A stretch of 13,290 bases of DNA from Rickettsiales bacterium (GTDB lineage: Bacteria > Pseudomonadota > Alphaproteobacteria > Rickettsiales > UBA1997). This document shows positions 6,454-13,290 of the stretch, piece after piece (within the stretch, counting starts at the first letter, position 1; each line of letters begins with the position of its first letter). The position numbers were made by a program, and so were the translations under genes. Location: assembly GCA_031283795.1 (NCBI GenBank), contig JAITBB010000024.1, positions 1 through 13,290 of the forward strand, written 5' to 3'. The notes under the pieces are model-generated. The model saw only the letters and a list, made by a program, of their open reading frames with translations, did no database searches and was not told the origin of the DNA.

Positions 6454-7458
6454 ATGATACACTACACAGATTTAGGCTTTGTCAACGGAAGGCAAATGCT
6501 AGAAAACGCCTACAGGGGCGGCTACGCCGTTCCAGCCTACAATTTTAATAATATGGAACAGATACAGGCGATAACCACAGCCTGCCTAAGGACCCAATCC
6601 CCAGTGATAATGCAGGTTTCTGCGGGCGCCAGAAGGTATGCCGATGCCGATCTGCTGAGGAATATGGCCCGAGGAGCAGTGGACATGATGAGGAGAATGG
6701 CCAGAGAACTTGGACTCAATGAGATACCAATGGCACTACACCTTGATCATGGGGCAAATTTTGAAATCTGCCAAGAATGCATAGAGAATGGTTTCTCATC
6801 GGTGATGATAGACGGGTCGAGTCTGGAATATGAAAAAAACATAGAATTGAGCAGAAGAGTCGTTGATTTTGCCCATAGGTATAATGTGACCGTTGAGGGC
6901 GAACTGGGTGTGCTATCCGGCATAGAGGATGATGTGAATTCCGAAACATCCCACTACACGAGACCAGAGGATGTGAAATACTTCGTCGACAACACAAGGG
7001 TCGATTCTCTGGCAATTTCCATCGGCACATCTCACGGAGCCCATAAATTCAAGGTTAGAGACAGGAGTGAGATTCCGACGCTGAGATTTGACATACTGAA
7101 AGAAATTTCTAGAAGACTGCCGGGCTTTCCAATAGTTCTGCATGGTGCCTCCTCGGTCCCCCAGAGGGTTGTCCAGACCCTGAACGAATTTGGAGGTAGA
7201 ATGGAAAAGGCCTTTGGTGTTCCGGAGGAACAACTCAGAGAGGCAGCCCGACTGTCAGTTTGTAAAATCAACGTTGACTCCGATGGCAGGCTTGTGATGA
7301 CAGCTGCAATCAGGAAATATTTGCGTGAAAATCCCGAAAAATTTGATCCTCGCGACTATCTCGGCGAGGCACGGGAAAGACTGATAGAGATGTATATGGA
7401 TAAGAATAAAAACGTATTTGGCTCTGCCAATAGAGTAACTGCCGCTAGAGTGGGATAG
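6454..7458 (+). CDS. fba: Fructose-bisphosphate aldolase, class II
   Basis: This is a 334-residue zinc-dependent aldolase that interconverts fructose 1,6-bisphosphate with dihydroxyacetone phosphate and glyceraldehyde 3-phosphate. The substrate strand is YAVPAYNFNN (24-33). LHLDHG (95-100) carries catalytic Asp98 and zinc ligand His99. VEGELGVLSGIED (147-159) holds metal-site acids. GTSHGAHKF (191-199) gives His194, and VLHGASSVP (228-236) gives His230. INVDSDGRLVMTAAIRK (272-288) is the C-terminal phosphate-binding part. From memory the sequence is closest in style to class II aldolases of Bacteroidota and Firmicutes. In a reduced alphaproteobacterium it may serve gluconeogenesis or lipid-precursor supply rather than full glycolysis, but no other glycolytic gene is in view. 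It is the last gene of the IalB-like, uppP, fba set. Confidence 0.95.
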   Translation: MIHYTDLGFVNGRQMLENAYRGGYAVPAYNFNNMEQIQAITTACLRTQSPVIMQVSAGARRYADADLLRNMARGAVDMMRRMARELGLNEIPMALHLDHGANFEICQECIENGFSSVMIDGSSLEYEKNIELSRRVVDFAHRYNVTVEGELGVLSGIEDDVNSETSHYTRPEDVKYFVDNTRVDSLAISIGTSHGAHKFKVRDRSEIPTLRFDILKEISRRLPGFPIVLHGASSVPQRVVQTLNEFGGRMEKAFGVPEEQLREAARLSVCKINVDSDGRLVMTAAIRKYLRENPEKFDPRDYLGEARERLIEMYMDKNKNVFGSANRVTAARVG

Positions 7459-7655
7459 AAGCCATAGGGATTTCGCCCCCGGATGCCAGAATTAGCAGAA
7501 TACAGGACTCACATCGAGAGGGGACATTCCATTCTTCCCTCTCCGGGACTCCAGGGAAGGGGTGGGGTATACCCCATTTTGGAGGTGGGGAAGAGGATGC
7601 GTAGAGGGACTATCCCGGGCTATTGATGGTCCCAATGGATAGCCCTCTTGCTTTT
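7459..7655 (+). ncRNA. Candidate structured RNA, 6S-like architecture
   Basis: This is a GC-rich gap full of complementary segments. Outer pairing: 7462-7472 with 7628-7638 (11 positions, one A-A mismatch, two G-T pairs), then 7475-7478 with 7617-7620. A large internal bubble follows, with a small hairpin on its 3' side (GGGA 7606-7609 with TCCC 7613-7616). The terminal arm pairs 7530-7534 with 7595-7599, 7535-7540 with 7587-7592 and 7541-7544 with 7581-7584. It is capped by TGGGG-TATA-CCCCA (7563-7576). Closing stem, open bubble and long terminal stem at about 190 nt is the layout of 6S RNA, which binds RNA polymerase holoenzyme. Local alternatives compete, for example 7516-7524 with 7535-7543. 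No known 6S primary-sequence motif was verified and no clear promoter was seen, so 6S identity is an inference. The region could instead be the trailer of the fba transcript. Confidence 0.35.
7617..7655 (+). terminator. Possible terminator after fba or the RNA candidate
   Basis: GGGCTAT (7617-7623) pairs perfectly with ATAGCCC (7639-7645) across a 15-nt loop. It is followed by a pyrimidine- and T-rich stretch ending in TTTT (7652-7655). The T tract is interrupted by G and C, so termination may be weak. This hairpin is mutually exclusive with the outer closing stem proposed for the RNA candidate. Confidence 0.4.
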
Positions 7656-7675
7656 AAAGCAAAATTCAAAATAAT
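7648..7675 (+). promoter_or_regulatory. Possible promoter of the SPOR-ftsB-dnaG-rpoD cluster
   Basis: TTGCTT (7648-7653) is spaced 16 nt from AATAAT (7670-7675), a five-of-six match to the -10 consensus but a poor -35. It would start transcription near 7682, only a few bases before the TTG 7688 start and about 18 nt before ATG 7700. If it is real, ATG 7700 is the more likely start for the SPOR protein. Confidence 0.3.
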
Positions 7676-7687
7676 CTGGAAAACGGT

Positions 7688-8362
7688 TTGACACATTGGA
7701 TGAATTTTACAGGAAACCTGAACACGAAAAAATTACTGCCGATTTCAGCATGTGTTGCCCTGTTGTTTTTCTGTATTCTTCTGAGAAGGGCCTACATGGT
7801 GTCACAGATACTTCTAAAGCCGGAGAAACTCCCGATAATAGCAAAGAAAACCGAAAATCCAAAGGTAAAGGTTAGCCAGAAGAGCAGTGGGGGCCAAAAA
7901 TCGAGCAGTTTCTACAGACCATCTCTAGACAAGAGGGAAAAGATCATGATCAGTGCCAATATAACCGGGGGTGGTGCCAATCCACCGGGCACTGGAGATG
8001 CAATAGACGGCATTATCATTGGCCTTCTGGATAAAAGGGGGGGAAGGGGGACCTCTGGTCCAACCGTGGATCCCGGCCCTGGAAGTGTCAGCGATGGAAC
8101 CGAAGGAGGCCATAGGGTACAGATAATAGCCCTGAGAAACAGTCAGCAGGCTGCAAACTATGTGTCTAGAACTAAAAAACTCTATGGGGATATGCTAAAA
8201 AACCTAAATGTTTTTGTTGATGAGTTAAATCTTGGCGAAAAGGGGATGTTCTTTAGAGTTCAGATCGGCAGATTCGCCACCAGAGAGGCAGCAATGGACT
8301 TCTGTGAGAATTTTCTAAAGAGAGGCGCCGACGGCTCCGCTAACTGCATATTGGTAAGGTGA
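7688..8362 (+). CDS. SPOR-domain cell-division/envelope protein
   Basis: This encodes a 224-residue inner-membrane protein. A short cytoplasmic N-terminus is followed by one membrane segment (about 15-32) and a long periplasmic linker that is Lys/Ser-rich and then Gly/Pro-rich (about 92-140). A C-terminal SPOR domain (about 142-224) has HRVQIIALRNSQQAANYV at its start and FFRVQIGRFATREAAMDFCENF as the second repeat. SPOR domains bind denuded glycan strands of septal peptidoglycan, so a role at the division site is likely. The start is uncertain. TTG 7688 has the purine-rich GGAAAACGG upstream, and ATG 7700 has none but fits the possible promoter. A run of seven G lies at 8037-8043. The TGA stop directly abuts the ftsB ATG. 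Confidence 0.85.
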   Translation: MTHWMNFTGNLNTKKLLPISACVALLFFCILLRRAYMVSQILLKPEKLPIIAKKTENPKVKVSQKSSGGQKSSSFYRPSLDKREKIMISANITGGGANPPGTGDAIDGIIIGLLDKRGGRGTSGPTVDPGPGSVSDGTEGGHRVQIIALRNSQQAANYVSRTKKLYGDMLKNLNVFVDELNLGEKGMFFRVQIGRFATREAAMDFCENFLKRGADGSANCILVR

Positions 8363-8686
8363 ATGAGAGATCCGGAGGAAGTATCCTTGGCCACACTAAT
8401 CATTAAAATCGGTTTTAATGTACTTCTGGCACTCTATCTCATACATCACACCCTCGGTGGTAACTATGGCCTGTTTTCCCATGGAAGAATGAACACTACG
8501 CTATTCCTGGGAAAGAATTCGCTGAAGAACATGGAAAACGAAGCGGATAGAAAGAAAAACAGGATAGAGGGACTGAAAAAAAGCAATCTGGATATGGATC
8601 TGTTCGAGGAGGAGGTCAGGCGGAATGTTGGCATCATAGACGACAACGAAATAGTGATTCTCTATGAAAACACGGAGGGAAATTAG
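8363..8686 (+). CDS. ftsB: Septum formation initiator, FtsB/DivIC family
   Basis: This encodes a 107-residue bitopic membrane protein. A membrane segment (about 10-27) is followed by a G-NYGLF motif, a charged coiled coil (about 45-78) and the family ending DMDLFEEEVRRNVGIIDDNEIVILYE. In FtsB this corresponds to the D.DL.EE.AR..LG....dEivi region. The family forms the FtsQLB complex, which activates septal peptidoglycan synthesis. The ATG follows the SPOR stop with no gap, and its own TAG abuts the dnaG GTG, so the three genes are probably translated from one message. In many proteobacteria ftsB-like genes instead lie beside eno or pdhA, so this placement is notable. Confidence 0.85.
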   Translation: MRDPEEVSLATLIIKIGFNVLLALYLIHHTLGGNYGLFSHGRMNTTLFLGKNSLKNMENEADRKKNRIEGLKKSNLDMDLFEEEVRRNVGIIDDNEIVILYENTEGN

Positions 8687-10543
8687 GTGCAAAACTCAAA
8701 TTTTCCAAACCTTCTGAAGAGCAAAATTATAATCTCTGATGTCATCGGGAAGAGCGTCAGACTAATTCGTCGAGGAAAGTACAGGGTTGCCTGCTGCCCA
8801 TTTCACAGCGAAAAAACACCGTCCTTCTACGTAAATGATGAAAGAGGATCCTACCACTGCTTTGGTTGTGGCGCCCATGGTGACGTCTTCAATTTTATTA
8901 TGCAGAGAGATGGACTTGGCTTCGGTGAAGCCGTGAAGAGATTGGCCGAGGAAAACGGTATGGAACTGCCTCAGTTCAGTGAACAGGAGAGAGAGAAATA
9001 TAGAAAAGTTACGGAACAGTCCGATATCATCTACAACATAAATGAGAATTCCTGTAACTTTTTTCAGAACTATCTACTATCCCCCGGAGGGACTAGAGGA
9101 CTAGAATACATCAAGGGAAGAGGTCTGAGCCGTCTAGATATAGAAAAATTCAGGATAGGTTTCGCCCCAAACAGTTTCGATTGTCTCATCAATCATTTGA
9201 AAGGTCTTGGTCTTAGCGAAGAGGATATGATCACGGCCGGCGTTGTGGCCAGGAATGAGAGAATGACCAGCTATGACAAGTTTAGAAATAGGATCATGTT
9301 TCCGGTATTCGGAGATTCAGGAAAGGTGATAGCCTTCTCCGGCCGGGTCATAGAGCAGGCCAGCCTGCCAAAATACATGAACTCTCCAGAAACCCCAATA
9401 TTCCACAAAAGTGACGTTCTATTCAACTATTTCTCTGCGAAGAAATCCATAGTTGCCAGCAGGTCTGCAATACTGGTCGAGGGTAACATGGATGCCCTGG
9501 CTCTCCACAGTAGAGGCGTCGAGAACGTTGTCTCCCCTATGGGTACCGCAGTAACACAGCAACAGATGGAAAAGTTGTGGAGAATAGCCGATGAGATCGT
9601 TGTATGTTTCGATGGTGATCGGGCTGGTCAGAACGCCTCAAAGCGACTTGCTCTGATGGTTCTGCCCATGATGGCGGCAGATAGAAGCCTAAAAATTGTC
9701 TCTCTACCGGAAAATAGGGACCCGGATGATATGATGAGACTTTTCGGGAGAGATTATTTCCTGAAATTCCTAGGTGACAGGGAAAATTCCGCGGCGCTAT
9801 CCGAATTCCTCTGGACCGCGGAGTTGAGAGAGATAGGTTTGTCCCCGGATAGTTTGGCTGTAACTCCAGAGCAGAGAAGCAGACTGGAATCAATTCTGGA
9901 TAAAATTACGGAGAGCATTGGAAATAGAATCGTCTATAGAAATTTTAAAAATTTTTATAAAAATAAACTTTTCCTGCTAGGAAAGTCCGAAAACTACAGT
10001 AGAGCCAGTCGTACCAGTCAGGTCTCAAACTATAGAAGCGTCACAAACATAGATCACAGAAAATCAACGGTTCCACCTAACAGTACGGAAAATCTAAAAA
10101 ATAGCATAATAAATATTGAAAAATATATGTTTTGTCTGTTAATTACAGATATAAGCCTTGCGGAGAAGGTATTTAAGAGCTACAATGTGGATGTGTTTGC
10201 AATAGATTTCCTCAGCCACGATGCCGGTAGTATTATTAGTATTATTTCAAAGATGCTCAGAGAAGAAAGAGCTAGTGACAAAAATTTCCTTTATGCTACA
10301 CTTGAAAAAAACGGTCTGGGAAATTATATTCCCGGGAGTTCTAATTTTGAGGGAAATTCCGCAGAGACTGACTTAGAATATCTCTACAGTCTAATACTCG
10401 AAAGAAGCAAAATCGTGCTGGAGATTGAAATCAGAGAGTTGGCCCTTAGGAACGATGATGAAACAAGAAGAAGGGCTCTGACCAAAGAATTGGAAGCCAT
10501 TAGTGAGCGGAGGAACAGTTTGAACGATAGGTTCCTTCGATGA
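8687..10543 (+). CDS. dnaG: DNA primase DnaG
   Basis: This encodes a 618-residue primase that makes RNA primers for replication. The N-terminal CHC2 zinc-binding domain has Cys37, His40, Cys58 and Cys61 (CPFH...CFGC). The RNA-polymerase domain contains KFRNRIMFPVFGDSGKVIAFSGRVI (split at 198-222). The Toprim fold has ILVEGNMDAL with Glu265 and VVCFDGDRAGQ with Asp309 and Asp311, which coordinate metal. DPDDMM (345-350) follows. The last 200 or so residues are less conserved, as expected for the helicase-binding region. The start is GTG with GGAGGG about 10 nt upstream, directly abutting the ftsB stop. rpoD follows after 57 nt, so the classic dnaG-rpoD pair is kept, but the usual upstream rpsU is replaced by SPOR and ftsB. 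Confidence 0.95.
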   Translation: MQNSNFPNLLKSKIIISDVIGKSVRLIRRGKYRVACCPFHSEKTPSFYVNDERGSYHCFGCGAHGDVFNFIMQRDGLGFGEAVKRLAEENGMELPQFSEQEREKYRKVTEQSDIIYNINENSCNFFQNYLLSPGGTRGLEYIKGRGLSRLDIEKFRIGFAPNSFDCLINHLKGLGLSEEDMITAGVVARNERMTSYDKFRNRIMFPVFGDSGKVIAFSGRVIEQASLPKYMNSPETPIFHKSDVLFNYFSAKKSIVASRSAILVEGNMDALALHSRGVENVVSPMGTAVTQQQMEKLWRIADEIVVCFDGDRAGQNASKRLALMVLPMMAADRSLKIVSLPENRDPDDMMRLFGRDYFLKFLGDRENSAALSEFLWTAELREIGLSPDSLAVTPEQRSRLESILDKITESIGNRIVYRNFKNFYKNKLFLLGKSENYSRASRTSQVSNYRSVTNIDHRKSTVPPNSTENLKNSIINIEKYMFCLLITDISLAEKVFKSYNVDVFAIDFLSHDAGSIISIISKMLREERASDKNFLYATLEKNGLGNYIPGSSNFEGNSAETDLEYLYSLILERSKIVLEIEIRELALRNDDETRRRALTKELEAISERRNSLNDRFLR

Positions 10544-10600
10544 TCTGTAGAGAAATACATTGAGGCATTTATGAATAAAGAACAAGAAGAGGGGTAATCA

Positions 10601-12607
10601 ATGACCAGTCGACCACGAACCAGAGGGAAAATCGGATTGCCACAGGATAGTGATGTTGGCACGAGGCCGATGGATGATCCCTCTCTAATCAGTGAGCTGA
10701 TTAGAGAGGGATCTAAGAACAAGTATCTGACCGTGGAACAAATAAATAATAGGTTGGGTGATAGGGTTATTAGTCCCGATAGACTATCCGAGATAGTCAA
10801 TGTGCTTGAAAACAACAACATATCGGTTGTAAAAAATGAGGAGGAATTGGAGACATTCTTCAGAGACAATAGCGAGTCAGAGTATAGTGGTACCAAGGAT
10901 GACTTTGTCTCAAAGAGTACCGATGACCCCATAAAGTCCTACCTGAAGTCAATCAGCAATATATCACTCCTCACAAAGGAGGAGGAGGTGGCCATAGCGA
11001 TACGGATAGAGAGCAGTAGGCTCGACATAGTTAAAAAGCTCTATAGACTCCCCTTTGTTCTAAGGTATGTGATTGACTGGTACAATGGCCTATCCAATGG
11101 CTCTATGCTGCTGCGAGATATCATCAAGATAGATGAATCGAAGAACAGTGAAATAACCGACATAGATGTAGATATCAACATAAACCCTCTAGAATTGGTA
11201 AAGGAGATAGAAACCAAAGAGGAGGACGAGAACCTCATAAGTTCTATATTCGACGATGCCGGCGATATTGCTGAGGATAAGAGTGAAAGTAGCGAAGAAA
11301 ACGACTCCGAGGAGGACTTTGAGCTGTTTGACGAGGAGGGAGAAGGAGACAACAACACATGTGTAGCTACTGCTGAAAAGTCGCTGCTGCCAAAAATTCT
11401 GACGATACTTGAGGGTTCTATAGCCATTGCACAGAAAATATTGAATGAGAGACGGGCCTCCGATGGTATTCTGGACATAAATAGTCCGAATGTGCAAAAG
11501 CTACTCAATAACTTCTGCAAGAAAATAATAGATATGCCACTGAGCGACAATGTTGTGAATAGCATATTTCAGGAGCTGTGCCAGGTGGAGGACAAAATAA
11601 TGGAGATAAACAAAACAATATTTAACATGGCCGATGTGTACGGCATAACCAGACGGGAACTTTTGGAGTATCTGCAGGATAATCTATATGGGGAAAAGCT
11701 CATAGCTAAGCTGGAAAAACTTCGCAGCAAAAAATGGAAGGATTTCATCTCCGAAAAGAGAGAGTCTATAATGGAATGTTCGCTGAGAATAGTCAAAATT
11801 ACCAGAGTGGTAGGCCTGGATATATTCACATTCAACAGCCTTCTAAAGGACATAAAGAGAGCCAAAAAGGAGGAGGAAAAAGCTAAGAAGGAAATGATAG
11901 CAGCCAATCTGAGACTTGTCATATCCATAGCAAAGAAGTACACAAATAGAGGTTTGCAGTTCTTGGATCTGATACAGGAGGGAAACATAGGACTCATGAA
12001 GGCTGTCGACAAATTTGAATACAAAAAGGGGTTTAAGTTCTCGACCTACTCCACCTGGTGGATAAGACAATCGATGACAAGGGCAATAGCTGATCAGTCC
12101 AAAACCATTAGAATACCAATCCACATGGTTGAAACTATAAATAAGATATCAAAAACCGCTCGGCAACTAACCCAGGAACTTGGCAGGAACCCAACGGTTG
12201 AGGAGATATCCAATAAGTTGCTGGTGCCAGCAGATAAGATAAGAAAAGTCCTAGCCAACACCAAGGATCCAATGAGCCTGGATTCCCCTCTCAGTAGCGG
12301 TGACAGCGAAAGTGTGGTCGGCAGTTTCATCGAAGATGTAAAGGCCGTTTCCCCATTTAAGGCTGCAGCCTACAACAGCCTCAGAGAAATAACAGCCTCT
12401 CTACTTTCTAATTTGACCCCAAGAGAGGAGAGGGTACTGAGGATGAGATTTGGCATTGGCATGGATGCGGATCACACTCTGGAGGAGGTGGGAAAACAAT
12501 TTTCCGTCACTCGGGAAAGAATAAGGCAAATAGAGGCAAAGGCACTTAGAAAACTTCAACATCCCAAGAGAATAGCAAAACTGCTCCAGTTTGTCGAAAA
12601 CGAATAG
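10601..12607 (+). CDS. rpoD: RNA polymerase sigma factor RpoD (sigma-70)
   Basis: This encodes the 668-residue primary sigma factor. Region 1.1 is recognisable (about 27-80, [20 protein letters not shown]). Region 1.2 starts at [21 protein letters not shown] (split at 109-129). The non-conserved region contains an acidic stretch (about 205-250). Region 2 spans about 433-510, with [31 protein letters not shown], the -10-reading [11 protein letters not shown] and IRIPIHMVE. Region 3 follows, then region 4 (about 603-660) with [14 protein letters not shown] and the helix-turn-helix [21 protein letters not shown] good Shine-Dalgarno sequence (AAGAGGGG, 10587-10594) precedes the ATG. A perfect inverted repeat lies in codons 26-38. 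Identity is certain. Confidence 0.97.
   Translation: MTSRPRTRGKIGLPQDSDVGTRPMDDPSLISELIREGSKNKYLTVEQINNRLGDRVISPDRLSEIVNVLENNNISVVKNEEELETFFRDNSESEYSGTKDDFVSKSTDDPIKSYLKSISNISLLTKEEEVAIAIRIESSRLDIVKKLYRLPFVLRYVIDWYNGLSNGSMLLRDIIKIDESKNSEITDIDVDININPLELVKEIETKEEDENLISSIFDDAGDIAEDKSESSEENDSEEDFELFDEEGEGDNNTCVATAEKSLLPKILTILEGSIAIAQKILNERRASDGILDINSPNVQKLLNNFCKKIIDMPLSDNVVNSIFQELCQVEDKIMEINKTIFNMADVYGITRRELLEYLQDNLYGEKLIAKLEKLRSKKWKDFISEKRESIMECSLRIVKITRVVGLDIFTFNSLLKDIKRAKKEEEKAKKEMIAANLRLVISIAKKYTNRGLQFLDLIQEGNIGLMKAVDKFEYKKGFKFSTYSTWWIRQSMTRAIADQSKTIRIPIHMVETINKISKTARQLTQELGRNPTVEEISNKLLVPADKIRKVLANTKDPMSLDSPLSSGDSESVVGSFIEDVKAVSPFKAAAYNSLREITASLLSNLTPREERVLRMRFGIGMDADHTLEEVGKQFSVTRERIRQIEAKALRKLQHPKRIAKLLQFVENE
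10676..10713. repeat. Perfect 17-bp inverted repeat inside rpoD
   Basis: Arm GATCCCTCTCTAATCAG (10676-10692), a 4-nt loop TGAG (10693-10696), and an exact reverse complement (10697-10713). In mRNA this would be a very stable hairpin beginning 75 nt after the A of the rpoD ATG. It encodes D26 to G37 plus two bases of the S38 codon, within conserved region 1.1, so it is built from codon choice and is not an inserted element. No T tract follows, so it is not an intrinsic terminator on either strand. Confidence 0.9.
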
Positions 12608-12714
12608 CCCACAGTGTGCATACAGCCGAACACATCCGAATGAGTTCAATCTGTCCAATTGACGCCGAAGTTAATACACTTTTTTGGTGAAAAAATGACA
12701 GCTTGACTGGGAGT

Positions 12715-12752
12715 GGCCCGTTGCTGTCTACATGCCCTGGATGGCCTTTTTT
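12715..12752 (+). terminator. Weak possible terminator downstream of rpoD
   Basis: GGCC (12715-12718) can pair with GGCC (12743-12746), which is followed directly by six T (12747-12752). The stem is only 4 bp around a long loop, so this is a weak candidate. It is supported mainly by the T run in the first 150 nt after rpoD. Confidence 0.25.
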
Positions 12753-12779
12753 AGCACCTTCTTCAGATATTTAGTTTCT

Positions 12780-12813
12780 CTGGAAAAAGTTGAAAAATCA
12801 ACTAATTTTCCAG
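12780..12813. repeat. Two-stage hairpin upstream of the HU gene
   Basis: CTGGAAAA (12780-12787) pairs with TTTTCCAG (12806-12813). Inside it AGTTGA (12788-12793) pairs with TCAACT (12798-12803) around an AAAA loop, with a 2-nt AA bulge between the stems. The 14 pairs in total are exact. No T tract follows on the plus strand, so its role, if any, is in leader structure, RNA stability or protein binding. Confidence 0.7.
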
Positions 12814-12949
12814 TGATAAAACCAGAAGTCGATATTGTTTTTAAAAAACTTTCGTCTATTGCTTGATTTATTGATATTTAATTCTAGACTCCTGTCCAGT
12901 TAGTCTACAAAGGATTAGCTAATTATTATTAATAAACGCGGACAACAGT

Positions 12950-13264
12950 ATGCATAAAGTTGATATAGTTAAGGCAATAGCGGAACAGACCGGTTGCCTT
13001 CAGAAGGATGCAGGTATACTTGTGGATTCTTTCATAGAAACCGTTAAGAGAGCTCTGAAAAAGGGAGACAAGGTTACTCTGATAGGTTTCGGTACATTTA
13101 GTGTTATAGATACCAAGGCAAAAACCGGAAGGAATCCTCAGACCGGCAAGGAAATTAAGATTCCAGCTTCAAAGAAGATCAGATTTTCGGTGGGGAAGAC
13201 CCTAAAGGAAGAGATCAAGGGCGGCCAATCTAGCAAAAAGGCAGTTCCTTCTAAGAGAAAATAG
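12950..13264 (+). CDS. hup: HU-family nucleoid DNA-binding protein
   Basis: This encodes a 104-residue histone-like protein that binds and bends DNA as a dimer. The helical N-terminal body (MHKVDIVKAIAEQTGC) is followed by the FGTF turn (47-50) and the DNA-embracing arm with GRNPQTGKEIKIPASK (60-75), including the intercalating proline. The last strand and helix (IRFSVGKTLKEEI) match HU rather than clearly IHF. A Lys/Ser-rich tail of about 14 residues extends past the usual end near residue 90, which may add DNA contacts. GGA sits about 7 nt before the ATG. The gene stands apart from rpoD with its own leader; the 26 nt after the stop show nothing definite before the window ends. Confidence 0.93.
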   Translation: MHKVDIVKAIAEQTGCLQKDAGILVDSFIETVKRALKKGDKVTLIGFGTFSVIDTKAKTGRNPQTGKEIKIPASKKIRFSVGKTLKEEIKGGQSSKKAVPSKRK

Positions 13265-13290
13265 TTCTCGAGTTGTAACCTACTATCCAT

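Larger units (their letters stand above)
12608..12949. other. Gap between rpoD and HU gene: hairpins, no supported gene
   Basis: This AT-rich stretch of 342 bp has no ORF with a standard start. On the minus strand 12728-12877 is open for 49 codons and ends in a Lys-rich tail (KYLKKVLKKAIQGM), but it has no ATG, GTG or TTG before the 41st codon, so it is not called. Inverted repeats include a strong hairpin at 12780-12813, TAGACT (12885-12890) with AGTCTA (12902-12907), and the palindrome ATTAGCTAAT (12914-12923). The last two would lie in the leader of the HU gene. A TTGATT (12864-12869) and TAGACT (12885-12890) spacing of 15 nt is a weak promoter guess. Confidence 0.4.

Noticed and set aside
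8037..8043. G7 tracts here and at 5404-5410 as phase-variation sites
   Set aside because: Runs of seven are short for phase variation, both frames are intact, and neither gene is clearly a surface antigen.
10676..10713. Rickettsia palindromic element-type insertion in rpoD
   Set aside because: The repeat encodes conserved region 1.1 residues at the expected place, so nothing appears inserted.
10384..10932. 182-residue minus-strand ORF across the dnaG-rpoD junction
   Set aside because: It is antisense to two certain genes, Ser/Leu-rich as expected of a shadow frame, and has no family features.
11041..11565. 174-residue minus-strand ORF within rpoD
   Set aside because: Its Ser-rich composition mirrors the acidic Glu/Asp codons of rpoD on the opposite strand; it is a shadow.
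12728..12877. Minus-strand open stretch of 49 codons with a Lys-rich end
   Set aside because: It has no ATG, GTG or TTG start in the first 40 codons, overlaps a strong hairpin, and resembles no family I recognise; it may be chance or a remnant.

Overview
The window looks like a chromosomal housekeeping region of an alphaproteobacterium, most likely a host-associated member of the Rickettsiales or a similar reduced lineage. This rests on the Era, RlmE, L33, IalB-like and small lipoprotein sequences, which read like their rickettsial or alphaproteobacterial counterparts, and on the dense gene packing. Arginine is mostly AGA/AGG and isoleucine often ATA, although base composition is only moderately AT-rich by eye. 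I cannot assign a genus. No insertion sequence, CRISPR array, phage gene, tRNA or rRNA was found.

Layout. 1-190: a short leader with a reading frame interrupted by TAG. 191-3548 (+): small lipoprotein, carboxy-terminal protease CtpA, SurA-like chaperone and 23S rRNA methyltransferase RlmE, tightly packed. 3520-5033 (-): rpmG, a BamE-like lipoprotein and era, read leftward; the era tail overlaps the rlmE tail by 29 bp. 5034-5130: divergent control region with a 17-bp palindrome. 5131-7458 (+): IalB-like exported protein, UppP and class II fructose-bisphosphate aldolase. 7459-7687: a stretch rich in inverted repeats that can fold as one long bulged hairpin, possibly a 6S-like RNA. 7688-12607 (+): SPOR-domain protein, FtsB, DnaG and RpoD, with the first three genes abutting. 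12608-12949: AT-rich gap with a strong hairpin. 12950-13264 (+): HU-family protein.

Functional themes. Envelope biogenesis is strongly represented: CtpA, SurA, BamE-like, UppP, SPOR, FtsB and two or three exported proteins. The other theme is core information processing: RlmE, Era, L33, DnaG, RpoD and HU. The SPOR-ftsB-dnaG-rpoD cluster would couple septum formation, replication priming and the housekeeping sigma factor. UppP and FtsB suggest that the cell retains some peptidoglycan or septal machinery.

Most notable signals: a perfect 17-bp inverted repeat inside the conserved start of rpoD, the structured RNA candidate after fba, the palindrome between rpmG and the IalB-like gene, and an Asn at a usually acidic or Gln catalytic position of UppP. 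No wholly new system could be demonstrated.
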